From the NCBI RefSeq assembly GCF_902705875.1, contig NZ_CACSIK010000001.1, forward strand, positions 1,295,994-1,359,993: a stretch of DNA of 64,000 bases. Direction: 5' to 3'. This document shows positions 16,397 to 24,427 of the stretch, one piece after another; position 1 is the stretch's first letter; each line of letters begins with the position of its first letter. Made by a program: the position numbers and the translations under genes. Origin of the DNA: Zhongshania aliphaticivorans. GTDB taxonomy: Bacteria > Pseudomonadota > Gammaproteobacteria > Pseudomonadales > Spongiibacteraceae. The notes under the pieces were generated by a model that saw only the letters and a program-made list of their open reading frames with translations, had not been told where the DNA came from and made no database searches.

Positions 16397-16860
16397 GTGT
16401 TGAAGGTCTAAGTGAATTGCCGCCTCAGCTTGAGCTCGATAATCAGTTATGTTTTCCCTTGTACGCCGCATCGAGACTGATTACGCGCTTGTATCAAGAA
16501 AAGTTAGCAGCATTAGATTTAACCTACCCCCAATATATTGTCATGATGATTTTATGGGAGAGGGCACCGTGCGCCATTAAAGTGGTGAGTGAGCGGGCCT
16601 TATTGAATACCAATACGTTAACGCCCTTGTTAAAACGATTGGAGTCCTTGGGGTTTGTCATTCGCCAGCGCTCAGTTGATGATGAGCGCGTGGTTATGCT
16701 GCATTTAACCGATAAGGGAAAAAAATTACAGCGTGACTGCGAATGTGTTCCTGAGGCTTTGTTGAGTAAGTTAGATGTAGAGACTGATGAATTAATCCAG
16801 CTTAAAGAAATTATGAGCCGTTTGTTACCCGCCTTAAGTCGGGCCGCAGAGCTGAAATGA
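16393..16860 (+). CDS. ohrR: OhrR-like MarR-family peroxide-sensing repressor
   Basis: A 155-residue winged-helix regulator. The N-terminal LDNQLCFPLYAASRLI carries the reactive Cys20 at the position of the OhrR sensor Cys, and LTYPQYIVMMILWE is the typical next segment with the Tyr that contacts it. The recognition region is LNTNTLTPLLKRLESLGFVI and the wing RQRSVDDERVVMLHLT. Cys116 and Cys118 are near the C-terminus and could form the intersubunit disulfide of two-Cys OhrR proteins. Coupled translation with gpx and the palindrome at 15811-15830 indicate that it represses its own operon until oxidised by organic peroxide. Confidence 0.85.
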   Translation: MSVEGLSELPPQLELDNQLCFPLYAASRLITRLYQEKLAALDLTYPQYIVMMILWERAPCAIKVVSERALLNTNTLTPLLKRLESLGFVIRQRSVDDERVVMLHLTDKGKKLQRDCECVPEALLSKLDVETDELIQLKEIMSRLLPALSRAAELK

Positions 16861-16886
16861 CGTCGAACTTTGATTTTGTTCCTCAT

Positions 16887-16919
16887 AAAAAAACGGGCCC
16901 ATAAGAGCCCGTTTTTTTT
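16887..16919. terminator. Bidirectional rho-independent terminator
   Basis: An ACGGGC/GCCCGT stem extended by A-T pairs, loop CCATAAGA, followed by eight T on the + strand and an A-run giving U-tract on the - strand. It lies between the convergent ohrR and pntB genes and can serve both. Confidence 0.9.
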
Positions 16920-16941
16920 ATCTTGATGTTGCAATAAGGTG

Positions 16942-18309
16942 TTAGCTGAATGCTTTAATGATGTTGCCCAGCATTTCTTTTGCGTCACCAAATAACATCC
17001 GCGTGTTCTCTTTAAAGAACAGTGGGTTGTCGATGCCGGCAAACCCTGAAGCCATAGAGCGCTTCATAACAAACACATTACGGGCCATATCGACGTTGAT
17101 GACCGGCATGCCGTAAATTGGGCTACCTTCCATTTCACGTGCAGCAGGGTTAACGACGTCGTTGGCGCCGATAACAATCGCCACGTCGAAGGTTTCCATG
17201 CGCGGGTTGACTGCATCCATTTCTAGTAGCAGGTCATAAGACACGTCAGCTTCTGCAAGCAATACGTTCATGTGACCAGGCATACGACCAGCAACGGGGT
17301 GAATAGCGTAAACGACTTCTGCGCCATTCTTTTCAAGTAGCTCTTGGAGCTCTTTGACAACGTGCTGTGCTTGCGCCACAGCCATACCGTATCCAGGAAC
17401 AATAACAACACTCGCTGCCGCTTCCAGAACGTAGTAGGCATCTTCCGCCGTCATAGGTTTGGCTTCGCCTTCGATCTTGGCAGCAGTGCCGCCCGTTGCA
17501 ACTGCGCTGAAGCCGCTGAACAATACATTGCTGAGTGAGCGGTTCATTGCCTTACACATGATTTGAGTAAGGATAATACCGCTGGCGCCAACCAGTGCAC
17601 CGGCTACGATCAATATAATGTTGTTGATTGCCAAACCCGCTGCGCAAGCTGCTAGGCCTGAATAGCTGTTTAACAAGGAGATAACAACAGGCATATCTGC
17701 GCCGCCGATGGGGATGACCAGCATGATGCCAAGCAGCAGTGCCAAGCCAATTACCACGTACAGGTAGATATGGGCTTCTGGGTAAACGGTGAACATAACT
17801 GACGCTGCAATAATGGCGGCGATCAGTAAAATGTTAAACACGCGCTGGCCACCAAAGACCATGGGTTTACCAGAGATGCGCTCGCTGAGCTTGCCCCAAG
17901 CAACCATACTGCCCGAGAACGTCACACCACCGATGAGAATTGACAGGATGATGGTGATCATTTCAAAGGTGTTAGCTTCAAAGCCATAAAGCGCTGCCCA
18001 GCCTACTAATAAGCTAGCTACGCCACCAAAGCCGTTGAATAGAGCAACCATTTCAGGCATGCCAGTCATTTCAACTCGGCGTGCAATGGTGGCACCAATT
18101 AGACCGCCGACGATAATACCGGCAATGATCCATTTGTAATCAATAATACTTTGGTCAAGTAGGGTAATAACGACCGCAATAAACATACCCAGCGCAGAGA
18201 CCAAGTTGCCTTTGCGGGCAGTGGCTGGTGAGCCCAGCATTTTAAGACCAAAAATAAATAGGACGGCCGCTGCCACATAAGACAGATTAACCAGTAATTC
18301 GATGCCCAT
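16942..18309 (-). CDS. pntB: NAD(P) transhydrogenase subunit beta
   Basis: A 455-residue inner-membrane protein, the proton-translocating and NADP(H)-binding subunit of Re/Si-specific transhydrogenase. About eight or nine helices occupy residues 1-265; the domain III NADP site is at the C-terminus with GYGMAVAQAQ, HPVAGRMPGHMNVLLAEA, GANDVVNPAA and the terminal SMASGFAGIDNPLFFK. Length equals that of the family. The enzyme uses the proton motive force to drive hydride transfer from NADH to NADP+. Its ATG overlaps the pntAB stop by 1 nt region (adjacent at 18309), so the three pnt genes form an operon. Confidence 0.96.
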   Translation of the reverse strand: MGIELLVNLSYVAAAVLFIFGLKMLGSPATARKGNLVSALGMFIAVVITLLDQSIIDYKWIIAGIIVGGLIGATIARRVEMTGMPEMVALFNGFGGVASLLVGWAALYGFEANTFEMITIILSILIGGVTFSGSMVAWGKLSERISGKPMVFGGQRVFNILLIAAIIAASVMFTVYPEAHIYLYVVIGLALLLGIMLVIPIGGADMPVVISLLNSYSGLAACAAGLAINNIILIVAGALVGASGIILTQIMCKAMNRSLSNVLFSGFSAVATGGTAAKIEGEAKPMTAEDAYYVLEAAASVVIVPGYGMAVAQAQHVVKELQELLEKNGAEVVYAIHPVAGRMPGHMNVLLAEADVSYDLLLEMDAVNPRMETFDVAIVIGANDVVNPAAREMEGSPIYGMPVINVDMARNVFVMKRSMASGFAGIDNPLFFKENTRMLFGDAKEMLGNIIKAFS

Positions 18310-18596
18310 TACTTAGAGCCTCCTTTTTTCTTGAACATGGCTAGCATACGGTCAGTAACCATATAGCCACCAATCACGTTGATGGTTGCCATGGCAACGG
18401 CTGCGGTGCCAAGAATTGTGGCTAGAACAGTGTGTTCTGCGCCGGCCGAAGTGAGTGCGCCAACCAAGGTAATACCCGAGATCGCGTTAGAACCGGACAT
18501 CAATGGCGTGTGTAGCGTAGCGGGGACTTTGTTAATCAGCTCAAAGCCTAAAAATATAGACAGCATTAAGATGAAAGCCAGAAAGACTATTTCCAT
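18309..18596 (-). CDS. pntAB: NAD(P) transhydrogenase subunit alpha part 2
   Basis: A 95-residue, three-helix membrane protein equal to the C-terminal membrane part of E. coli PntA, here as its own gene. HTPLMSGSNAISGITLVGAL is the family signature, followed by two more helices and a basic tail. Two ATG codons are adjacent (18599 and 18596); AGGAG lies 3 or 6 bases away, so 18596 is preferred. It lies between pntAA (10-nt gap) and pntB. The split alpha chain is the usual form in alphaproteobacteria and many marine gammaproteobacteria. Confidence 0.94.
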   Translation of the reverse strand: MEIVFLAFILMLSIFLGFELINKVPATLHTPLMSGSNAISGITLVGALTSAGAEHTVLATILGTAAVAMATINVIGGYMVTDRMLAMFKKKGGSK

Positions 18597-18605
18597 CATC
18601 TTCTC

Positions 18606-19739
18606 CTAGTTAATCAGGTTTTTAATGGTTTCGTTAACGATCTCGCCGCCGTGAGTAATGACACAGCCCTGCAAAATATCGTTTTCCATGTCGATAACCA
18701 TTTTCTTGTCATCGCCGTTCCAGCCTTCATCAACAAGATTGAAAAGGTTGGCTGAGTACATTTGGCTAGCGTCACGGCTAACAAAATTAGACCAGTTGCC
18801 ATCACCAATAATAGTGACGCCATCAACAACGACGGTTTCGCCAGCAACAGAACCTTCGACATTGCCGCCGCTTTCAGCAGCCATATCGACAATTACTGAG
18901 CCAGGTTTCATGCCTTTAATCATGTCGCTGGTAACCAGAACGGGGGGTTTACGGCCAAAAAGCTGTGCCGTGGTAATGACAATGTCAGATTCGGCAATTT
19001 GCTTCTTCTGACCTTCTAGCTGTAACTTCATTTGCTCTTCGGTGAGTGCAACCGCGTAGCCATCTTTAGTTTGGCCGGTTTCACCTAGATCGATTTCTAA
19101 GAACTTGCCGCCTAGAGAGCGAACTTGCTCGGCAACCACTGAGCGCGTGTCGAAAGCAACAACCTTGGCACCAAGGCGTTTGGCAGTTGCAATGGCCTGA
19201 AGGCCAGCAACACCGGCGCCGATGATAAAGGCCGTAGACGGTTTCAATGTTCCGGCAGGGGTCATCATCATCGGTAAAATGCGGGGCAGTTTGGTGGTGG
19301 CAAGTAATACCATGACATAACCAGCCAAGCTCGCCTGTGAGCTTAATGCATCCATTTTTTGTGAACGGGTGCTGCGGGGAATCATTTCCATACTGATCGC
19401 GCTAACACCCTGATCACGGAAGGCCTTAATAAGATCATGTTCATTAAATGGATCAAGATAGCTGACATGAATACAGCCAGACTTCATCTGTCCAATTTCG
19501 TCTAAGGTGGGCTTGCTGATACGTAAAATAATGTCAGCACTGGCTAAAACAGTATTGCGATCTGCAATAACCGAAGCGCCAGCCTCGCTGTATTCCTCAT
19601 CGCTAAAGCCGCTGCCTAAGCCCAAGCCTGCTTCGATTTGAATCGTTGCACCGGCCCTGATTAGCTTTTTGGCATCTGTCGGAATGATCGCGACACGGTT
19701 TTCACCGCTGGCGAGTTCTTTGGGGATTCCTATGAGCAT
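18606..19739 (-). CDS. pntAA: NAD(P) transhydrogenase subunit alpha part 1
   Basis: A 377-residue cytoplasmic subunit binding NAD(H), related to alanine dehydrogenase. MLIGIPKELASGENRVAIIP opens the protein; FIIGAGVAGLQAIATAKRLGA (near residue 170) is the Rossmann dinucleotide site; RSVVAEQVRSLGGKFLEIDL and the mobile loop with GYAVALTEEQM follow. SVIVDMAAESGGNVEGS is a conserved late block. It heads the pntAA-pntAB-pntB operon, which supplies NADPH for biosynthesis and peroxide defence. Only a weak GGAT ribosome site precedes the ATG. Confidence 0.96.
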   Translation of the reverse strand: MLIGIPKELASGENRVAIIPTDAKKLIRAGATIQIEAGLGLGSGFSDEEYSEAGASVIADRNTVLASADIILRISKPTLDEIGQMKSGCIHVSYLDPFNEHDLIKAFRDQGVSAISMEMIPRSTRSQKMDALSSQASLAGYVMVLLATTKLPRILPMMMTPAGTLKPSTAFIIGAGVAGLQAIATAKRLGAKVVAFDTRSVVAEQVRSLGGKFLEIDLGETGQTKDGYAVALTEEQMKLQLEGQKKQIAESDIVITTAQLFGRKPPVLVTSDMIKGMKPGSVIVDMAAESGGNVEGSVAGETVVVDGVTIIGDGNWSNFVSRDASQMYSANLFNLVDEGWNGDDKKMVIDMENDILQGCVITHGGEIVNETIKNLIN

Positions 19740-20064
19740 CTTTGTAGATCCGTTGTGGTTAACAATTTTATTTGTGAATAAACGGCGTAGGATATTACAA
19801 CTGGCTCAAAGAAGCGATAAAAGTGTGGATTAACAAAGTAGTCACTGAAAACAAAATCCCCCATAAATTAAGGTGATAGCGACATATATCCTACTAATAG
19901 TGAGTGAGATAATCGTGGTTTTAGGCAGTTTTACTTATGGTGAGTGATCTCTATGGCGCATTACACTGCGGAGGAGAATAGAAATACACTGTACTCTAAA
20001 TGAGGTGTAGGGGCTTGAGTTCAGCTAGTGGAATAACTAATTTTTTAGAGACGATCGCTCAATA
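19740..20064. other. Divergent promoter region, nothing definite seen
   Basis: The 325-bp gap lies between divergent pntAA and the MASE1 kinase gene. It must contain promoters for both, but I find no clear -35/-10 pair, inverted repeat or small ORF. Moderately AT-rich, no repeat. Confidence 0.4.
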
Positions 20065-22437
20065 ATGACCGCACGCGTAATTCCGATGATATTCCTGTTG
20101 GCGATGTCGTACTTTGTCCTTGGTAAAACGGCATTGTTACTTGCCATTCCTCCTGGCTACGCTACTGCAATTTGGCCTTCGGCTGGTATCGCCTTGGCTG
20201 CAATAATGCTGAAAGGTTATCGTCTATGGCCTGGTGTTTTATTGGGCTCCTTTCTTGTCAATGTTTATGCTCTACCCGACTTTTCTCAGCCTTTATTAGA
20301 CTTGGTTTCTAGCTTTGTTGTCCCTCTAGTGATTGGCGCTGGGGCGGCATTACAGGCTGTAGTCGGGACATGGTTGGTGCGCCGCTATATTGGCTATCAG
20401 CTTAGGCTTGATAGCGTTAGTGAAGTGCTGCGTTTTATCGTATTTGCCTGTGGTTTAAGTTGTGTTGTTAGTGCGAGCGTTGGAACCATCACCCTCTTGG
20501 TGACGGGTATCGTGTCTGCCGAGAATTTTATATTTCACTGGCTGACGTGGTGGGTTGGCGATGGTCTAGGTGTGATGATCGCCACAATTTTGGCTTTTGT
20601 TTATTTTGGCCAGCCAGAAGATGTGTGGCGCAGTCGGCGGCGCATTTTGCCGATGATACTTATTGGTGTTTCTTTAATTGTGATGTCCTTGTTTTTTCTC
20701 GGCAGCCGCTGGGAATTGTCACGTCAGCAAGATGAATTTCACAGTTACAGTGATGAGACCTTAAGTCGGGCTCAGGTCATTGTTGATACTTATATTGAAA
20801 ATTTATATGCCCTACGGGCGTTAATGGAAGTATCGGATCATGTTTCTGCTGCGGAATTTAAATTTTTTGTCGGCGGTTTTCTAGAGCGTAATAGTGGTTT
20901 TCAGGCAGTGACTTGGACGCCTTTGGTCAGGGATGTAGATCGCGCTGACCTTGAGTTGGAAATGAGTGCGGAAAACGGTCGAGATGTGCATATTACTCGA
21001 CGTGACCAAAGTAATAAGCTGCTTCCGCAAAGCAAGCAAAGTGAATATATGATGGTTCGGTATATTGAACCGCTGCAGGGCAACGTCGCTGCCTTGGGAT
21101 ACGATATAAGCTCTAATAGCTTTGCGCGGGCCGCCTTTACTCGGGCAGTCATGTCGGGTCGGCCAGAAGGCACTGATGTGATTCGCTTAATACAGGAGCA
21201 AGAAGCCGGGTACGGGTTTGTTGTGTATTTGGCAGTGAAATCGACTGACCCAAGCGTTAAAAGTGACAGCTTAAGAGGGTTTGTATCCGGCGTTTTTCGT
21301 ATTCCTGACTTGATGGCGGTATTGTTGCCGCCGGCATATTTGGGAGATATAACTGCGACGGTCTCAACCGAGAGGGGAGGGGTAATTTATTCAACGCAAA
21401 AAGATACTTCCGATTCCCGGGTGTTTGCTGGTAATGGTGTTCTGCATTTTGGCGGCGTTGATTTTTTGATTGAATTAGAGGCGGGGCAACGCTTTTTAGC
21501 TGGCTCTAGATCAATTACGCCCTGGGGAATGCTGGTGGCAGGGCTATTGTTTACCGGCTTATTGGGTATGACATTTCTAGTTTTAACTGGGCAGAAGCAC
21601 AGCTCAGAGATGGCGGGGCAAGAGTTAAAGGCAATGTTGGCACAACTTCGCGAGACTCAAGATCACCTAGTTGAGTCAGAAAAAATGGCGTCGTTGGGGG
21701 GCTTGGTAGCGGGTTTTGCACACGAACTTAATACCCCGCTTGGTATTGCAATTACGGCGGAATCTACACTTCAGGATGATATTGCTAAATTAACTGCGTC
21801 GCTGGAAAGTTCTGCCAATATGGAGACCAGTAGCGTCTTGGCACGGATGCGAGAAGCATCGCAAATTGTTTTGGCGAATGTGCAGCGTGCAGGAGGCTTG
21901 ATCGTTAGCTTTAAGCAAGTGTCAGTTGATCAGGCGACGACAGAAACCAGATCGATCAATCTGTATGAGTATTTAACCGATGTCTTAATGCACTTGTCAC
22001 CCAATTACCGGCGCAGTGGCCATGAGGTGGTTCTTGATTGCCCAGCAGATATTAGTATCCGAACGGTTCCTGGTGGAATTGCACAGGTGGTCATCAATTT
22101 ATTGAATAACAGTTTGATTCATGCCTTTCCCCATAGTGAAAAGGGCCATATTCATTTAAGTGTGACTCGTCAGCAAGACAATGTTGTCATTAGATTTAGT
22201 GATGATGGTATTGGCATTTCTGAGTTAAATCAAAAGAAAGTGTTTGAGCCATTTTATACGACACGGCGCGGTAGTGGTGGCACCGGCTTGGGTTTACATG
22301 TGGTCTACAATATTGTTAATCGTCAATTAAAAGGGCGTATTTCTATTGTGAATCAGGCCGTGTCAGGAACAAGTTTTGAGATTGTCTTGCCGATGGCTAT
22401 CAATCAACTTGATGAGCATGCAGGATCAATATCGTAG
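20065..22437 (+). CDS. MASE1-CHASE sensor histidine kinase
   Basis: A 790-residue kinase. Residues ~1-210 are eight or so helices of the MASE1 type, with PPGYATAIWPSAGIALAA and WPGVLLGSFLVN as landmarks. Residues ~220-465 form a periplasmic CHASE domain (FLERNSGFQAVTWTPLVRDV, AALGYDISSNSFARAAFTRA), a presumed small-ligand sensor. A helix at ~490-512 and a short coil lead to KMASLGGLVAGFAHELNTP with His553. The ATPase has NLLNNSLIHAF, DDGIGIS, FEPFYTT and GGTGLGLHVVYNIV. The kinase half is closely similar to that of the kinase at 59116. No response regulator is adjacent, so this is an orphan. The start ATG at 20065 has only a weak ribosome site. Confidence 0.9.
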   Translation: MTARVIPMIFLLAMSYFVLGKTALLLAIPPGYATAIWPSAGIALAAIMLKGYRLWPGVLLGSFLVNVYALPDFSQPLLDLVSSFVVPLVIGAGAALQAVVGTWLVRRYIGYQLRLDSVSEVLRFIVFACGLSCVVSASVGTITLLVTGIVSAENFIFHWLTWWVGDGLGVMIATILAFVYFGQPEDVWRSRRRILPMILIGVSLIVMSLFFLGSRWELSRQQDEFHSYSDETLSRAQVIVDTYIENLYALRALMEVSDHVSAAEFKFFVGGFLERNSGFQAVTWTPLVRDVDRADLELEMSAENGRDVHITRRDQSNKLLPQSKQSEYMMVRYIEPLQGNVAALGYDISSNSFARAAFTRAVMSGRPEGTDVIRLIQEQEAGYGFVVYLAVKSTDPSVKSDSLRGFVSGVFRIPDLMAVLLPPAYLGDITATVSTERGGVIYSTQKDTSDSRVFAGNGVLHFGGVDFLIELEAGQRFLAGSRSITPWGMLVAGLLFTGLLGMTFLVLTGQKHSSEMAGQELKAMLAQLRETQDHLVESEKMASLGGLVAGFAHELNTPLGIAITAESTLQDDIAKLTASLESSANMETSSVLARMREASQIVLANVQRAGGLIVSFKQVSVDQATTETRSINLYEYLTDVLMHLSPNYRRSGHEVVLDCPADISIRTVPGGIAQVVINLLNNSLIHAFPHSEKGHIHLSVTRQQDNVVIRFSDDGIGISELNQKKVFEPFYTTRRGSGGTGLGLHVVYNIVNRQLKGRISIVNQAVSGTSFEIVLPMAINQLDEHAGSIS

Positions 22438-22471
22438 CGCTGTTAAGCAGTTTGTGCGGATAAATCAAAGT

Positions 22472-23089
22472 TTAACTTGGTTTTATACCTTCAAATAATA
22501 AATCCAAGGAAGCGGCAACATATTCTACTGATAAGCCGGTAGGTGTGGTGTTCAAGTGATGCTGGAATATACCCAGAATATGCGCACGGATATGGATTGC
22601 TAAACATTGAGGGTTAATGTCTTTTTTTACCAATCCGGCTTTTTGAGCTTTGCTAAAAAATCGTTGCAGGCGGTCGAGGGCGAGCTCTCGATCTTGATCT
22701 ATCCGTGCATTCAATGATTCTGACTCGTTACATAATGCGTAACGGAAAACAAACCGTGTGATTTGTTCTAATGCGGGGAGTTGGTTGGTGCGTATGAATG
22801 CCTCAATGATCACGTCTCTGAGCATGTCGAGAGACTGTATTTCGCTGTCTTGACGGTTACTTAATGCTTCTAGAGCTGCGTCGGTGGGCGCGCCGACCCT
22901 GTCCATCATCGCTTCTATTAACGCTTCCTTATCTTTGAAGTGCCAGTATATAGCGCCTCGCGTGACACCTGCTGCGGAAGCAACGTCAGTAAGGCGGGTT
23001 CGTGTGATGCCTTTTTGCGCAAATATTTCGCCAGCGGCATCAAGAATGCTTGATCGTGTCTGTTCCGAATCCGCTTTACATCGTTTCAT
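22472..23089 (-). CDS. acrR: TetR-family repressor, AcrR-like
   Basis: A 205-residue one-component repressor. The N-terminal helix-turn-helix spans about residues 10-56: TRSSILDAAGEIFAQKGI, TRTRLTDVASAAGVTRGAIY and WHFKDKEALIEAM, the last being the TetR signature. The C-terminal region is a helical ligand-binding and dimer domain similar to AcrR/TtgR (TetR_C_2 type). It is divergent from the RND pump genes across a perfect inverted repeat whose core arms equal those known for the E. coli AcrR operator. Likely function is repression of the pump and itself, relieved by hydrophobic drugs or bile-like compounds. No ribosome site of note. Confidence 0.85.
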   Translation of the reverse strand: MKRCKADSEQTRSSILDAAGEIFAQKGITRTRLTDVASAAGVTRGAIYWHFKDKEALIEAMMDRVGAPTDAALEALSNRQDSEIQSLDMLRDVIIEAFIRTNQLPALEQITRFVFRYALCNESESLNARIDQDRELALDRLQRFFSKAQKAGLVKKDINPQCLAIHIRAHILGIFQHHLNTTPTGLSVEYVAASLDLLFEGIKPS

Positions 23090-23122
23090 GTTTCTAGCCT
23101 AGAGATTGTTATGATTACTATT

Positions 23123-23166
23123 CCAAGTACTTTACATACATGCGTGTATGTATGTAAAGTACTTGG
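23123..23166. promoter_or_regulatory. AcrR operator inside a 19-bp perfect inverted repeat
   Basis: Arms of 19 bp (23123-23141 and 23148-23166) are perfectly complementary around GCGTGT. The inner part is TACATACAT-N6-ATGTATGTA (23133-23156), the same arms as the established AcrR operator of enterobacteria. It occupies the whole acrR-acrA divergent control region, so one repressor site can serve both genes. Confidence 0.9.
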
Positions 23167-23197
23167 TATCAAATTTGATCAGTAAAGGTTGTCTCAA

Positions 23198-24427
23198 GTG
23201 CAAGCGTTTTCAGGGCAGTGCCGTGTATTTTTTCTAATGATTTCTGTGTTGGGTGTATTCACTTTAAGCGCCTGTACGGATGAGTTGCCAGTTAGCGCTG
23301 CTCCGCCACCCATTAAGGTGAATGTGCATACTGTTGCGGAGCGCACGGTGCCAATCGGTGGCCATTATCCCGGGCGAACGGTGGGTTCGAAAGAAGTGCA
23401 GATTAGAGCCCGTGTTGAGGGGATTTTAATACGACGTACTTACACTGAGGGCCAGGCTGTCAGTGAGGGGCAGTTATTATTTGAAATAGATGCAGCGCCA
23501 TTTGAGGTTGCCTTAAATAGAGCAAAGGCACAATTGGCACAGGCTAATGCAAGTCTGTCTGCGGCACAGCGGCGTTGGAATCGAGCGGAAGAGCTAATTA
23601 AGACGAACTCAATTAGCCGCCGAGAGCTTGATGATACCGAGTCTGATTTAGAGTTTGCCAAAGCTGCAGTGCAGTTGGCAGAAGCAGAGGTGCAGGCTGC
23701 GGATATTAACTTGGGTTATACCCGGGTGAGAGCACCCATTGCAGGTGTGACTAGCCGTGAAGAAGTTTCAGAAGGGAGCTTGGTTGGGCCTAGCAATAGT
23801 TTGCTAACAACCATTACCCAGCTTGATCCTCTGTGGATCAATGTGTCGCTACCGGATAAGTTGGTGCTGGGTATACGTGAGATGATAGAACGTGGCGAAG
23901 CGGCTTTCACCGATGGTAAAAAAGAAGTTGAGGTCATGCTGGGTTCAGATGATTTATATCCATACTTGGGACAGATTAATTTCACAGAAAGCGCCATTGA
24001 CAGTCGAACCGGAACAGTTCAAATCCGTGCGATTATTCCAAACCCTGACGGAAAATTGCTTCCAGGCCAATTTCTCCGCGTCAAACTACATGGCTTAATG
24101 AGTTTAAACGCGATTGTTTTACCTGAGCGCGCTATTTTACAAGGGGCGCAAGGCACCTATGTCTATAAAGTGGTTGAAGGTAACCGTGCTGAAATAGCGA
24201 ATGTGGTACTGGGGATGGATGCTGTCGACGGCGTTATTATTGAATCGGGCGTCACCGCGGGTGATGTCGTTGTGGTTGATGGAGTATCGAGAATACAGCC
24301 TGGGGCGGTATTGGAGCCGAGTGAAACCAAAAAACCACCTTCGCAAGCTGAGGGTAAAGTAGTAAACCAAGAAGAAGGTGATACACCCACAGCTTCTGAG
24401 TCTGAAAGCGAGGGCAGCCCCCAGTGA
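23198..24427 (+). CDS. acrA: RND efflux periplasmic adaptor (membrane fusion) lipoprotein
   Basis: A ~409-residue MexA/AcrA-type protein. A signal segment ends in the lipobox LSAC, so the mature protein is lipid-anchored in the inner membrane facing the periplasm. It shows the barrel/lipoyl flanks (VQIRARVEGILIRRTYTEGQ, INLGYTRVRAPIAGVTSRE) around an alpha-hairpin rich in Ala/Glu (~95-160), then the beta-barrel and membrane-proximal domains (DSRTGTVQIRAIIPNP, LPGQFLRV). The start is the GTG at 23198, nine bases after AAAGG; a TTG at 23189 is also open. The acidic Ser/Glu tail is unusual but poorly conserved in the family. Its stop overlaps the pump start. Confidence 0.92.
   Translation: MQAFSGQCRVFFLMISVLGVFTLSACTDELPVSAAPPPIKVNVHTVAERTVPIGGHYPGRTVGSKEVQIRARVEGILIRRTYTEGQAVSEGQLLFEIDAAPFEVALNRAKAQLAQANASLSAAQRRWNRAEELIKTNSISRRELDDTESDLEFAKAAVQLAEAEVQAADINLGYTRVRAPIAGVTSREEVSEGSLVGPSNSLLTTITQLDPLWINVSLPDKLVLGIREMIERGEAAFTDGKKEVEVMLGSDDLYPYLGQINFTESAIDSRTGTVQIRAIIPNPDGKLLPGQFLRVKLHGLMSLNAIVLPERAILQGAQGTYVYKVVEGNRAEIANVVLGMDAVDGVIIESGVTAGDVVVVDGVSRIQPGAVLEPSETKKPPSQAEGKVVNQEEGDTPTASESESEGSPQ

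Noticed and set aside
16524..17042. 172-codon - strand frame overlapping ohrR and the pntB end.
   Set aside because: It crosses a strong terminator and overlaps two recognised genes.
23189..23197. TTG at 23189 as start of acrA.
   Set aside because: It would put the start only one base after the AAAGG site; the GTG at 23198 has correct spacing.
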